Below are positions 51,158 to 59,519 of a DNA stretch of 64,000 nucleotides, one piece after another. The DNA comes from JANMCE01 sp031410595 (GTDB lineage Bacteria > Actinomycetota > Acidimicrobiia > Acidimicrobiales > Ilumatobacteraceae): the NCBI GenBank assembly GCA_031410595.1, contig JANNZM010000144.1, positions 26,936 through 90,935 on the forward strand, given 5' to 3'. The translations under genes were made by a program, and so were the position numbers. The notes below the pieces were generated by a model, which saw only the letters and a program-made list of their open reading frames with translations, made no database searches and was not told the DNA's origin. Positions within the stretch are counted from its first letter, which is position 1. The number at the start of each line of letters is the position of its first letter.

Positions 51158-51976
51158 TTACCGCTGGCAGGTCTTGCAGAAATAGGTGCTTCGTCCGCTC
51201 CATGCGACTCGAAGGACAGGGTTGCCGCAGGTCAGGCAAGGTTTTCCGCCTCGGGCGTGGACCTGATGATTGTGCTGGTACGAACCGGCGGCACCGAACA
51301 GGTCGACATACTGCTCGTCGGCCAGGCTGCTTCCCCGTGCAACGATGGCCGAGCCGAGCACGCTTTGCATCGCATTGTGCAGTCGAGCGACGGCCGGTTT
51401 GGTGAGGGTGTCAGCCCGCTTCAACGGTCGTATACCGGCGCGGTGGCAGATCTCATCGGCGTAAATGTTGCCGATACCGGCGATGACTTTCTGGTCGAGC
51501 AGCATGGCTTTCAACTGCCGGTGGCGGCCCTTCAATTGACCGACCAACGTGCCGACAGCGACCGACAGCGCATCTGGACCCTGGTTGATAACGGCCATGT
51601 GATCAACGAAAGGTGGTACCACGACGACCTCGCCAAAGGTGCGGGGGTCGACAAACAGCAGCTCTCCCCCGTCAACGAACGGCAATGCAACATGCGTATG
51701 TTTCGGCCGATCACCCGCGGTTGGCAGCCACAGGAGCTGACCACTCATACGCAGATGGATCAGCGCCCGTGCCTCGTCGTCGAGGTCGAGCCAGAACCAC
51801 TTGCCGTGGCGTCCGGTGCCAACGACGGTACGACCGGTCAGACCCGCTTCGACCAAGGCCGCTGAGGTGCGGCGAACAGTCCGGGCTCCGGTGGCGCTGG
51901 CCTTGCCGATGGTGCGACCGACGGCAACTTCGTGCACTCCACGGCGAACGGTTTCGACCTCTGGAAGTTCAGGCAT
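51158..51976 (-). CDS. mutM: Formamidopyrimidine-DNA glycosylase
   Basis: 272 residues, starting PELPEVETVRRGVHEV with the catalytic Pro2 and Glu3. The helix-two-turn-helix is IAGIGNIYADEICHRAG, and the C-terminal zinc finger is C-x2-C-x16-C-x2-C (CLTC to CKTC). It excises 8-oxoguanine and formamidopyrimidines and nicks the abasic site. It overlaps rnc by 8 bp. In many Actinobacteria mutM leads into smc; here a sigma cassette intervenes. Confidence 0.96.
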   Translation of the reverse strand: MPELPEVETVRRGVHEVAVGRTIGKASATGARTVRRTSAALVEAGLTGRTVVGTGRHGKWFWLDLDDEARALIHLRMSGQLLWLPTAGDRPKHTHVALPFVDGGELLFVDPRTFGEVVVVPPFVDHMAVINQGPDALSVAVGTLVGQLKGRHRQLKAMLLDQKVIAGIGNIYADEICHRAGIRPLKRADTLTKPAVARLHNAMQSVLGSAIVARGSSLADEQYVDLFGAAGSYQHNHQVHARGGKPCLTCGNPVLRVAWSGRSTYFCKTCQR

Positions 51977-52673
51977 TGACGCGTTGACGCAACAACGCGC
52001 CAGCTTGGCGAGCCGCTGCGACCTCGGCCAACTTCTTGCTGCGCCCCTCACCGCGACCGAGCACTTCGTTGTTCACGCGGACCTCGGCGAAGAAACTCTT
52101 TTGATGATCGGGGCCTTCTTCGCGAAGTACGTACACCGGGGTCTTCATATCGAGACGGGCCAGCAGTTCTTGCAGTGCCGTCTTCTGATCGAGTTCATCG
52201 AGTTGCGACACGGCGCGTTCCAGACCCGGCCCGATCAGTCGCCCGATCAAGGCGCTGGCCTGCTCGATACCGCCGTCGAGATACACCGCCCCGATGACCG
52301 CTTCAAGCGCGTCGGAGAGGATGGACGGTTTGTCGTGACCGTCGGCCATGGCCTCACCCTTGCCGAGTCGAAGCTCGCCGCCCAGAGAGATCTCGCGAGC
52401 AACATCGGCCAGCGACACAGCGTTCACCACCGCTTTGCGAAGGTCGGTGAGCTTGCCCTCGGGCAGCTCGGCGTGTCGGCGATAGGCGTGCTCGGCCACC
52501 ACGAAACCTAGGATTGCGTCACCAAGAAACTCAAGCCGTTCGTTTGAGTCGGTTCCGGGATGTTCGGAGCACCACGAGCGATGGGCCAGCGCTTGGGCAA
52601 GGAGGGACGCGTCGGTGAACTGGTACCCGATGCGACGGCTTAGGCCATCAAGATCGGGGACGGCTGGGGTCAC
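51969..52673 (-). CDS. rnc: Ribonuclease III
   Basis: 234 residues. The signature NERLEFLGDAILGFVVAEH is near residue 43, the acidic catalytic residues continue in ALEAVIGAVYLDGG, and a C-terminal double-stranded RNA-binding domain spans about 155-228 (TALQELLARLDMKTPVYVLR). It processes rRNA precursors and double-stranded RNA. The GTG start overlaps the acpP stop by four bases. Confidence 0.96.
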   Translation of the reverse strand: MTPAVPDLDGLSRRIGYQFTDASLLAQALAHRSWCSEHPGTDSNERLEFLGDAILGFVVAEHAYRRHAELPEGKLTDLRKAVVNAVSLADVAREISLGGELRLGKGEAMADGHDKPSILSDALEAVIGAVYLDGGIEQASALIGRLIGPGLERAVSQLDELDQKTALQELLARLDMKTPVYVLREEGPDHQKSFFAEVRVNNEVLGRGEGRSKKLAEVAAARQAGALLRQRVNA

Positions 52674-52969
52674 TTCACCCGGCTGTAAACGTAGTCAACC
52701 GCATCACGAACACTCTTCAGATCTTCGAGATCTTCGTCCTCGATGCGGAAACCGACGGTGCGCTCCGAGAGTTCTTCTTCGAGGCCCTCAACCAGTTCGA
52801 TGAGGGCGAGAGAGTCGCAGTCGAGATCGTCGGCAAAGCTTTGGCCTTCGCTGATGGTGCCGGGCTCGATTTCAAGAATGTCGGCCAGCCGGTCACGAAC
52901 CATTTCGAACACTTCGGGTCGCGTCATCGGGGTGCGGTTCACGTGGGTCTCAGCGGGCATGCCAACCAT
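52670..52969 (-). CDS. acpP: Acyl carrier protein
   Basis: 99 residues with a short N-terminal extension, then PEVFEMVRDRLADILEIEPG and the phosphopantetheine site DDLDCDSLALIELVEGLEEE (Ser in DSL). It carries growing acyl chains, apt beside plsX. ATG 52969 is chosen for GAGG 8 nt upstream; ATG 52927 would give a standard 85-residue protein. Confidence 0.92.
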   Translation of the reverse strand: MVGMPAETHVNRTPMTRPEVFEMVRDRLADILEIEPGTISEGQSFADDLDCDSLALIELVEGLEEELSERTVGFRIEDEDLEDLKSVRDAVDYVYSRVK

Positions 52970-53000
52970 GATAGCGACCTCGGCCACCACCGGAGGGTTG

Positions 53001-53984
53001 CTATTCGGCTGGCTTGAGCGCAGCGCGCAATGCGCCGACAAGATCGGCCTGCACCATGTCGGCTCCGACCTTGATGGCGTTGACCATGGCGGTGGAGCTG
53101 GAAGAACCGTGGCTGATGATGCACACGCCGTCGACGCCGAGCAGCATGGCGCCGCCGTATGTCTCTGGGTCGAGCGTGGCGTACAGCTCAAGTAGCGCGG
53201 GCAGCAGCGCGTCGGAGTGTTCCTTGTACTCAGGCTTGCTGGCGAACGCGGCGAGCAGGCCCTTCACGATGGTCTTCACACCACCTTCGAGCGCCTTTAA
53301 GACCACGTTGCCGGTGAAGCCGTCGGTGACCACCACGTCGACGTGGGTAGTCATGATGTCACGACCCTCGACGTTGCCGACGAAATCGATGCCGCTCGCA
53401 ACGGTCAGCAGTTCGAAAGCTTCTTTGCGGAGGATGTCGCCCTTGCCGGCTTCCTCACCGATGCTCAGCAGACCGACGCGAGGGTTGTCGATGCCGAAGC
53501 GCTTGGTGGTGTAGACCGATCCCATCTGGGCGAATTGCACGAGCCAGTCTGCCTGCACGTCGGCATTGGCGCCGGCGTCAAGCAGCACCGTCGGGCGAGC
53601 ACCGGGGACCGGGATGGGAGTGGCGATGGCCGGGCGGTTGACGCCCTTGATGCGGCCCATGCGGAAAAGGGCAGACGCCATGGTGGCGCCAGTGTTGCCG
53701 GCCGACAACATGGCCGAAGCTTTGCCATCGCGCACGGCTTCGGCGCAACGGACGAGGGACGAGTCTTTCTTGCGACGCACGCCACCGGCCGCGTCCTCAT
53801 CCATCTCGATGACTTCGCTGGCCTCGATGGTCGGCAACCCATGCTCACCAAGTTCGGCGGTACGGCCGACGAGGACAACGGGGATGCCGTGGTCGGCATG
53901 GGCTTTCACCGCTCCCGCGACGATTTCGCCGGGAGCTTTGTCGCCGCCCATCGCGTCAACGGCGATGGGGAGCATGTCGTTCAT
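53001..53984 (-). CDS. plsX: Phosphate acyltransferase PlsX
   Basis: 327 residues: PIAVDAMGGDKAPGEIVAGA at the N-terminus, GNTGATMASALFRMGRIKGV, and VVTDGFTGNVVLKALEG. It converts acyl-ACP to acyl-phosphate for phospholipid synthesis. Its ATG shares one base with the rpmF stop (TGATG). The rpmF-plsX-acpP-rnc order is the common bacterial one. Confidence 0.95.
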   Translation of the reverse strand: MNDMLPIAVDAMGGDKAPGEIVAGAVKAHADHGIPVVLVGRTAELGEHGLPTIEASEVIEMDEDAAGGVRRKKDSSLVRCAEAVRDGKASAMLSAGNTGATMASALFRMGRIKGVNRPAIATPIPVPGARPTVLLDAGANADVQADWLVQFAQMGSVYTTKRFGIDNPRVGLLSIGEEAGKGDILRKEAFELLTVASGIDFVGNVEGRDIMTTHVDVVVTDGFTGNVVLKALEGGVKTIVKGLLAAFASKPEYKEHSDALLPALLELYATLDPETYGGAMLLGVDGVCIISHGSSSSTAMVNAIKVGADMVQADLVGALRAALKPAE

Positions 53985-54163
53985 CAATCGACGTCGACAG
54001 CGACGCGGTTCTTGTACCAACCACACGCGCCACACACGGTGTGGGGCAGCTTGGCGGCGCTGCAACGCGGGCACAGGCTGCGGGCAGGCGCGGACAGCGT
54101 CCAGGCCGATGCGCGGCCGGCGCGGGTGCGAGCTTTCGACTTCTTCTTCTTCGGGACAGCCAT
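53984..54163 (-). CDS. rpmF: 50S ribosomal protein L32
   Basis: 59 residues, MAVPKKKKSKARTRAGRAS onward, with a zinc-binding CPRC and CGAC pair. This is the cysteine-containing (C+) form of L32. The start is fixed by the family N-terminus; GAGG lies close upstream in the leader. Confidence 0.95.
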   Translation of the reverse strand: MAVPKKKKSKARTRAGRASAWTLSAPARSLCPRCSAAKLPHTVCGACGWYKNRVAVDVD

Positions 54164-54234
54164 GACGAGGTCTCCTCTTGCGAACCGGGAAAGTGTAGCC
54201 GCCCTCGGCGTACCAGGTGAAATGGGTGCGCCAG

Positions 54235-54747
54235 TTAGTCCTTGAGCTGGGATTTCAAGGCGTCGAGGCCCGACCAGCGGGCGTCGGTGGGGGCCGAGTT
54301 GTGGCCGCAATCGCTTTCGTTGCGGTTCGCGCCGCACTCCGCGCACAGACCTGCACAGTCGGCCTTGCACAGGGGTGCGATCGGCAATTCGAACACGATG
54401 GCTTCCCGTGCGAGCGGTTCCAGGTCAAGCTGCTCACCATCGAACTCGTAGATGTCCTCGCTGGCGGGCGTCTTCTGAAACAGTTCCAGCACGTTGACGT
54501 AGGCTCGTCCGGAAGCGTCGCCGAGGCAGCGACGACACTCGGCCTTCCACGGCGCGCTTATGTGCCCAGACACGGTGACACCGTCGCTGAGGCTTTCCAG
54601 GATGAGGTCGAGCGTGACTTCGGTGCCCTCTGGCAACGTGACGTCGCCGATGATCAGTTCGCCCACCGGCGCGGTGAGTTGCACAACCTTCCGGGTGCCG
54701 GGGCGCCGCACCACCTCCAGCACGTTGAGGACGAACGGGCTGGTCAT
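54235..54747 (-). CDS. DUF177 (YceD-like) protein
   Basis: 170 residues. Family features are VELIIGDVTLPEGTEV-like strands, ECRRCLGDASGRAYVNVLE (Cys pair) and a C-terminal cysteine cluster LCKADCAGLCAECGANRNES. DUF177 proteins are genetically linked to rpmF and 23S rRNA maturation; the cysteine cluster could bind zinc. The ATG shares its A with the previous stop (TGATG). Confidence 0.9.
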   Translation of the reverse strand: MTSPFVLNVLEVVRRPGTRKVVQLTAPVGELIIGDVTLPEGTEVTLDLILESLSDGVTVSGHISAPWKAECRRCLGDASGRAYVNVLELFQKTPASEDIYEFDGEQLDLEPLAREAIVFELPIAPLCKADCAGLCAECGANRNESDCGHNSAPTDARWSGLDALKSQLKD

Positions 54748-55313
54748 CAGTCGAGATCCTGGTCGAAGAACGCCTGACTGCTCGCCTCTTCACGGCGGGC
54801 CTCTTCACGCGACGGAACCGCGGCCACCTGACCAGTGAGCGGGCCGTTCAACTTTTCGCGACCCTGCATGACCGTCTTGTGGACCTTTTCCAGAATGATC
54901 TGGAACGAGGCGAGACGCTGATCACAGAAGTCCTCCACCTGATGCTGCATGCGACGGGCTTCGGTTTCGGCCGAGTCGACCACTTGGCGGGCGCGTAACT
55001 CGCTGGCCCGCACTACTTCGGTGCGCTGCACCATCCGCTCAGCCTGCGCGCGCGCCGAATCGAGAATGTCGTCTGCTTCGCGCTGCGTCTTGGCGAGGAA
55101 CTCATCGCGCTCCTTTAGCATCCAGCGAGCCTGGCGAAGATCATCGGGGAAACGATTGAGTGACTCCTCGAGCAACTCGATGATCTCGTCACGGTTGATC
55201 ATCGGAGACGCCGACAACGGGATAGTGCGCGCCGTTGCGATGATGTCGATGACGCGTCGAAGGATCGCCTCTGAGTCGTGAACGGGCTGATCTTCTTCGT
55301 AGTAGTTGCTCAT
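54747..55313 (-). CDS. Coiled-coil protein, DivIVA/Rv2927c-like
   Basis: 188 residues, charged and helical. Residues 40-160 are predicted coiled coil (FPDDLRQARWMLKERDEFLA, then AKTQREADDILDSARAQAER). The same position, coaD to DUF177, is held in mycobacteria by a conserved coiled-coil protein compared with DivIVA. A cell-growth or scaffold role is inference. It overlaps coaD by four bases and DUF177 by one. Confidence 0.8.
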   Translation of the reverse strand: MSNYYEEDQPVHDSEAILRRVIDIIATARTIPLSASPMINRDEIIELLEESLNRFPDDLRQARWMLKERDEFLAKTQREADDILDSARAQAERMVQRTEVVRASELRARQVVDSAETEARRMQHQVEDFCDQRLASFQIILEKVHKTVMQGREKLNGPLTGQVAAVPSREEARREEASSQAFFDQDLD

Positions 55314-55786
55314 GAATGCAGGTCTTTCAGGAACCGGGCGACGGGCGCTGGCACCAAGGCTGAGACGTCGCCGCCGAGGCGGGCGATGTCACGGATGAAG
55401 GATGAAGCAACGAACCCTCGGGCGGGGTCGCACGGAACGAAGACGCTAGCAACACCGGCGACGGCCCGGTTCGTGTGAGCCATGGTGGTCTCGTATTCAA
55501 AGTCGGCAACGGTGCGTAAGCCCTTGACGATGAAATCAACCTTGAGGTCGATCGCGGCGTCAACAACGAGGCCATGGCGGGTGGTAACGGTAACGTGGGG
55601 TAGGTGGGAAACCGACTCTTCGATCATGGCCACCCGCTGGTCGAAGGTGAACAACGAGCCGGGTTTCTGCGGGTTTCCCATGATGCACACGATGACGGGG
55701 CCAAAAAGGGCATGCGCCTGTTCGACCACGTCGAGGTGGCCCAAATGAAACGGATCAAAGCTGCCCGGAAACAGCGATAGCGGCAC
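55310..55786 (-). CDS. coaD: Phosphopantetheine adenylyltransferase
   Basis: 158 residues. The nucleotidyltransferase HxGH motif lies in PGSFDPFHLGHLDVVEQA, and the C-terminal motif is FVASSFIRDIARLGGD. It makes dephospho-CoA from pantetheine phosphate and ATP. The start is GTG with TAACAT 6 nt upstream. Confidence 0.95.
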   Translation of the reverse strand: MPLSLFPGSFDPFHLGHLDVVEQAHALFGPVIVCIMGNPQKPGSLFTFDQRVAMIEESVSHLPHVTVTTRHGLVVDAAIDLKVDFIVKGLRTVADFEYETTMAHTNRAVAGVASVFVPCDPARGFVASSFIRDIARLGGDVSALVPAPVARFLKDLHS

Positions 55787-55792
55787 AGGTCA

Positions 55793-55798
55793 ATGTTA
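55793..55798 (-). promoter_or_regulatory. -10-like box for the coaD-to-mutM block
   Basis: TAACAT on the minus strand, 6 nt before GTG 55786. Confidence 0.4.
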
Positions 55799-55821
55799 CG
55801 TCGCTGGGTTCGGGAATCGCG

Positions 55822-56343
55822 TTACGCCCGTGCCAGGAATGTGACCCACGTCTTGCCGTACCGCTTTTCTCGAACGGCTTCCCATCCCTCCGGTGGCGCA
55901 ACTGGACGGTTCGATTCCGCCACGACCAAGGCGCTTGTGATTCCATTCAGCAGCTCTGCCCACTGGCTGAAGTCGTACGGCGGATCGGCCAGGACGAGGT
56001 CGAAATCTCCCGCGCTTCCACGCGTGACGAAGGTCATTGCATCGGCAACCACCACATCGGCCCGATCTGAAAAACCGGTGACCTCCAGGTTGGCGCGAAT
56101 GGCATCAAGCGCCGGCCGGGCGCGTTCTATAAAGGTGCAGTGGGCTGCGTAGCGACTCAGCGCCTCAATGCCGAGCGCACCACTTCCCGCAAACAGGTCG
56201 AGCACCTTTGCATCATCGAGCGCGTCCATGCTGGCAAGCGAGTTGAAGATCGCCTCCCGCACCCGGTCCGATGTCGGGCGCGTATCGGCAGTGTCCGGGG
56301 CTTCGAGACGACGTCCTCTTGCTTCACCGGCCACGACACGCAT
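55822..56343 (-). CDS. rsmD: 16S rRNA (guanine966-N2)-methyltransferase
   Basis: 173 residues: VVAGEARGRRLEAPDTADTR, the SAM motif VLDLFAGSGALGIEALSR, and catalytic DLVLADPPYDFSQW. It methylates G966 of 16S rRNA. ATG 56343 has TAGAGT 7 nt upstream; a longer frame would enter the divergent gene. It shares an overlapping promoter with the divergent zinc-ribbon gene. Confidence 0.93.
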   Translation of the reverse strand: MRVVAGEARGRRLEAPDTADTRPTSDRVREAIFNSLASMDALDDAKVLDLFAGSGALGIEALSRYAAHCTFIERARPALDAIRANLEVTGFSDRADVVVADAMTFVTRGSAGDFDLVLADPPYDFSQWAELLNGITSALVVAESNRPVAPPEGWEAVREKRYGKTWVTFLARA

Positions 56344-56366
56344 GGGTTGCACTCTAAGGTGCGGCC
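56344..56366. promoter_or_regulatory. Bidirectional leaderless promoter with overlapping -10 boxes
   Basis: Minus TAGAGT (56351-56356) is 7 nt from the rsmD ATG; plus TAAGGT (56355-56360) is 6 nt from ATG 56367. The boxes share two bases and only 23 bp separate the genes, so polymerases firing in opposite directions would exclude each other. Confidence 0.5.
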
Positions 56367-56552
56367 ATGGACGTCGAAGCAACCATCATCTGTGTTGACT
56401 GCGGCAGTCGCTGCCACCTCATCAGTTTCGCTCCCGAAGAAGGCTGGCAACCCGGCGACATCGTTGCCTACCGCTGCGAAGATTGCCTCGACCGTTGGGA
56501 CCTCGTCATTCCGGACGACGATGAGGAGGGGCGCGGCGACGAAACGTACTGA
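56367..56552 (+). CDS. Small zinc-ribbon-like protein
   Basis: 61 residues with two Cys pairs, CVDCGSRC near residue 9 and CEDC near 38, and an acidic tail (DDDEEGRGDE). Likely a zinc ribbon; no function known. It sits divergent to rsmD with a 23-bp gap and converges on the M20 peptidase gene. Confidence 0.75.
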   Translation: MDVEATIICVDCGSRCHLISFAPEEGWQPGDIVAYRCEDCLDRWDLVIPDDDEEGRGDETY

Positions 56553-56558
56553 GCATCT

Positions 56559-57890
56559 TCACCAGAGATCGGCGAGGGCGAGCCAGGCTTCGGTGGTGAG
56601 TCGAAGAGATTCAACATCGATGCGTTCGTTGTTGCCGTGAAAGCGTTGAGCGAACTCGCCCGGGCTGACCTGGCGACTGAAGAGACCGAATCCGTATGCG
56701 ACCGAACCGGCCGCGCGGAAGAATGTTGCATCGGTGCCGCCAGCCGTCATGCGCGGTACAAGGCTGGCTTCGGGGAAGAAACCCCTCGCGACCTTTTGCA
56801 GCGCGTCATACAGAGGTGTGTCGGTGGGCGATGCTGACGCGTCGATGCCTCGGATGCTCTCGATCTTGACGCGGCCGACGAGGTCGGGGCCGATGGCTTC
56901 ACGCAACATGGCGTCGACCATGTCCGGCGTGACGCCGGGCAGAGTGCGAATGTCTACCTCGACCGCTATCTCGTCCGGGATGACGTTGGTCTTCTGACCG
57001 CCGCTGACCACGTTGGGCGAGAACGTTGTGTGCGAGCAAGCGTGCACGAACTTGGCAGTGCCCGGGTCGTGGATCTCGGCTAAGCCATCGACCAGGTGGG
57101 CCGGGTTGTGCAGCTTGGCGATCGTCTCAGCCGGAAGGTCGAGCGCCGCCGTGTACGACTTGAACACATCACTGACGGTTGCCATCGGCCGATAACTGCC
57201 GACACGCTCAATCACTTTCGCTGCGGTCATGAGCGCGTTGTCACTGCCGTAGGGCATCGAACCGTGGCCCGGTGTTCCACCGATGACGAGCCGTCGCCAA
57301 CCGATGCCCTTTTCGCCAACGGTAATAGTGAGACGGTGGCCCTGGTTGCCGTCAAGTGACAGACCGCCCGACTCCGTAATCACATAGTCGGCCTTCACCA
57401 AATCGGCTTCGTGGTCGATGAGATGCTTCGCTCCGTAGGTAGCCCCCGCTTCCTCGTCGGCAACGGCGACGTACACGATCGTGCCGCGAGGACGCTTCCC
57501 GGTGGCGGCCAGTTCGCGGACGGCCACGGCCATGGAACAGGTGAGGTTGAGCATGTCGAGCGCACCTCTCCCCCACACCTCGCCGTCAACCAACTCGCCC
57601 CCGAAAGGATCACGCTGCCAGCCGGCCGGGTTCACCGGAACGACATCGGTATGGCCCAGCAGGCACAGCGTCGGCGCGGTTGGATCTGTGCCCTCAAGCC
57701 GCGCCACCAGTGATCGGCGACCAGGTGCCGGTTCCACCCGCTGCAGGTCAAGGCCCGCGCCGCCGAGGTACTGCTCGATCACGTCACTCGACCGAATCTC
57801 CTCGCCCGACTCGGCACGACCGTCATTCACGCACGCATTGCGGATGCAGGTCTGCAGCAGTTCGACAGTGTCCCCGGTGCGCTTGTCCAC
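56559..57890 (-). CDS. M20 family metallopeptidase
   Basis: 443 residues: zinc motif LLGHTDVVPVN near 80, GRGALDMLN near 112, and VADEEAGATYGAKHL near 145 with catalytic Glu. A dimerisation domain is inserted around 190-320. It may be a peptidase, acylase or succinyl-diaminopimelate desuccinylase; the order here does not decide. The start is the second of two adjacent GTG codons, 6 nt after TACATT. Confidence 0.88.
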   Translation of the reverse strand: MDKRTGDTVELLQTCIRNACVNDGRAESGEEIRSSDVIEQYLGGAGLDLQRVEPAPGRRSLVARLEGTDPTAPTLCLLGHTDVVPVNPAGWQRDPFGGELVDGEVWGRGALDMLNLTCSMAVAVRELAATGKRPRGTIVYVAVADEEAGATYGAKHLIDHEADLVKADYVITESGGLSLDGNQGHRLTITVGEKGIGWRRLVIGGTPGHGSMPYGSDNALMTAAKVIERVGSYRPMATVSDVFKSYTAALDLPAETIAKLHNPAHLVDGLAEIHDPGTAKFVHACSHTTFSPNVVSGGQKTNVIPDEIAVEVDIRTLPGVTPDMVDAMLREAIGPDLVGRVKIESIRGIDASASPTDTPLYDALQKVARGFFPEASLVPRMTAGGTDATFFRAAGSVAYGFGLFSRQVSPGEFAQRFHGNNERIDVESLRLTTEAWLALADLW

Positions 57891-57896
57891 CACCTC

Positions 57897-57902
57897 AATG
57901 TA
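57897..57902 (-). promoter_or_regulatory. -10-like box for the M20 peptidase gene
   Basis: TACATT on the minus strand, 6 nt before GTG 57890. This fits the second of two adjacent GTG codons. Confidence 0.3.
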
Positions 57903-57911
57903 ACGGGGAGG

Positions 57912-58742
57912 TTAGTTCTTCGTCGCCTGCACCCTCAGCATGAGGGGGATACGCATCGCGAGTTCCGGCGGAAGGCCCCATTGTCCGGGGGACACCACGG
58001 GTTGCCCCTCGTAGAATTCCCATTCCAGGATGTTCTCGTCGGCCACCTCTGTGATGGTGAGACCAGCTTCAATCATCGCTTGGATGATCTCCGCAACCGA
58101 GTGATTCCACTCGTAGGTGCGAGTGTTGGCCATCGTGCCCTCGCCGGCGTACGACGATTCTTCGTCCATCGCCAATGGCTGGCCCCGCTCCGTGTAGGGG
58201 TACTTCAGTACAACCTCGCCGGGCAGTCGATCCTCATCAAGGGCGTAGAGAATGGGGTGCGTGTCCCGGAGGTAGACGCGACCACCCGGCTTCAGAAGTG
58301 CCGCCACCACAGAGGCCCATCGTCCGATGTCGGGCAGCCAGTTGATGACACCGCACGTCGTGTAGACGAGGTCAAACTGGCCCTGATCCATGACTTCGCA
58401 CGCGTCGTAGACCGGGCTCTCCACGAAGGTCATCGGCGCATTCGTTTCTGCGGCCAAGGCTCGTGCCACCACGATCGCATCATGCGAGAAGTCGAGACCG
58501 ACACATGTTGCCCCCAGTCGCGTCAGAGACAGCGTGTCCGTGCCGATATGACATTGCAGGTGCGCTACTCGCAGCCCCGAAAGTGGTCCGAGGTGAGGTG
58601 CATCGATCTTCACCGTTCCCGACAGTCGCGTTGGGTCCGCGCTCAGACCAGCAACGTCATAGCCGTTCGGGCCGAGGTGGACCGCCACCCGATCGTTCCA
58701 GTTGGCCTGATTCGCCTTCATCTCCGGCAGCAGCTCCGTCAT
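57912..58742 (-). CDS. SAM-dependent methyltransferase
   Basis: 276 residues, class I fold: VAHLQCHIGTDTLSLTRLGA (motif I region), GLDFSHDAIVVARALA, FDLVYTTCGVINWLPD and LLKPGGRVYLRDTHP. The substrate is unknown. Its ATG shares its A with the DinB-gene stop (TGATG), so the two are coupled. Confidence 0.85.
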   Translation of the reverse strand: MTELLPEMKANQANWNDRVAVHLGPNGYDVAGLSADPTRLSGTVKIDAPHLGPLSGLRVAHLQCHIGTDTLSLTRLGATCVGLDFSHDAIVVARALAAETNAPMTFVESPVYDACEVMDQGQFDLVYTTCGVINWLPDIGRWASVVAALLKPGGRVYLRDTHPILYALDEDRLPGEVVLKYPYTERGQPLAMDEESSYAGEGTMANTRTYEWNHSVAEIIQAMIEAGLTITEVADENILEWEFYEGQPVVSPGQWGLPPELAMRIPLMLRVQATKN

Positions 58743-59245
58743 CAGTCCACTCCAAGATTCTCGGTGATATCTGCGAGGTGATGCTCGGACTCATGCACGG
58801 CTTGCTGGCCCATCCACAACAGGGTCCGAGGAAGCGGGTCGGGGAAACCGTACTGCACAATGCGGTCGAGCAGTTGCGGCTCAATCTCGTCGAAGAGCCT
58901 CGCCAGCATGTTGGCCGCGACCACCAACTCTCCCGCGACATCGGTGACGGTGTCTGACGCGTACAATCCGAGATTGATGCGCTGATCACGGTAGAGCGGC
59001 TTGAAACCTGGCTCGTCCTCGACGAGTCCGATGACGAGTCGATCGCGAATGGTGAGGAACACATCGCGTACGTGGGCAGCGTATTCGAGTGCAGACCAAC
59101 GCTCCGGCGTCGGTCGGATGCGCGAGCGATCTGCGTTGGCAACGATCACGTTTGCGATCTGCTGCGCAGCCGCAATGCTTCTGGAAGCTATTTCGTCGCG
59201 ACCAACCTGCACCCACGCGAATCCGCAGTCTTCACACGTTTCCAT
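58742..59245 (-). CDS. DinB-like domain protein
   Basis: 167 residues. An N-terminal METCEDCGFAW zinc-ribbon-like lead precedes a four-helix DinB-like domain with WSALEYAAHVRDVF and HESEHHLADI, whose histidines can bind metal as in thiol-dependent transferases. TACGGT lies 7 nt upstream of ATG 59245, supporting this start over a longer frame. It is co-transcribed with the methyltransferase. Confidence 0.75.
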   Translation of the reverse strand: METCEDCGFAWVQVGRDEIASRSIAAAQQIANVIVANADRSRIRPTPERWSALEYAAHVRDVFLTIRDRLVIGLVEDEPGFKPLYRDQRINLGLYASDTVTDVAGELVVAANMLARLFDEIEPQLLDRIVQYGFPDPLPRTLLWMGQQAVHESEHHLADITENLGVD

Positions 59246-59252
59246 GCCCGAA

Positions 59253-59258
59253 ACCGTA
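59253..59258 (-). promoter_or_regulatory. -10-like box for the DinB-like gene
   Basis: TACGGT on the minus strand, 7 nt before ATG 59245. Confidence 0.4.
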
Positions 59259-59507
59259 GCTGCGGCGACACCACGCACGTCGAGGGAAAACCTTCGCTCA
59301 CCGACCTGAGGCGCGCGGAGAACGGGGTAGTTGACGATGCAATGAATGACCAAAAGCGGCTCTAAACGACAGCGGGAGGCGGGCTGGTTGACGGGTCTGG
59401 TTTTGCCGGGTTTCGTGTCGCTCAGAGTGGTACGAGGGGCGCTATAAGTCCTGGTCAGGATAGGTGTTCTTGACACTCTAACGGTGGCAAACACTCGTTC
59501 GTTCCGG

Positions 59508-59513
59508 TATGAT
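59508..59513 (+). promoter_or_regulatory. -10 box of the HNH gene (leaderless)
   Basis: TATGAT, 6 nt before ATG 59520 and 17 nt after a weak TGGCAA at 59485-59490. No ribosome binding site lies between. Confidence 0.5.
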
Positions 59514-59519
59514 TCTCCT

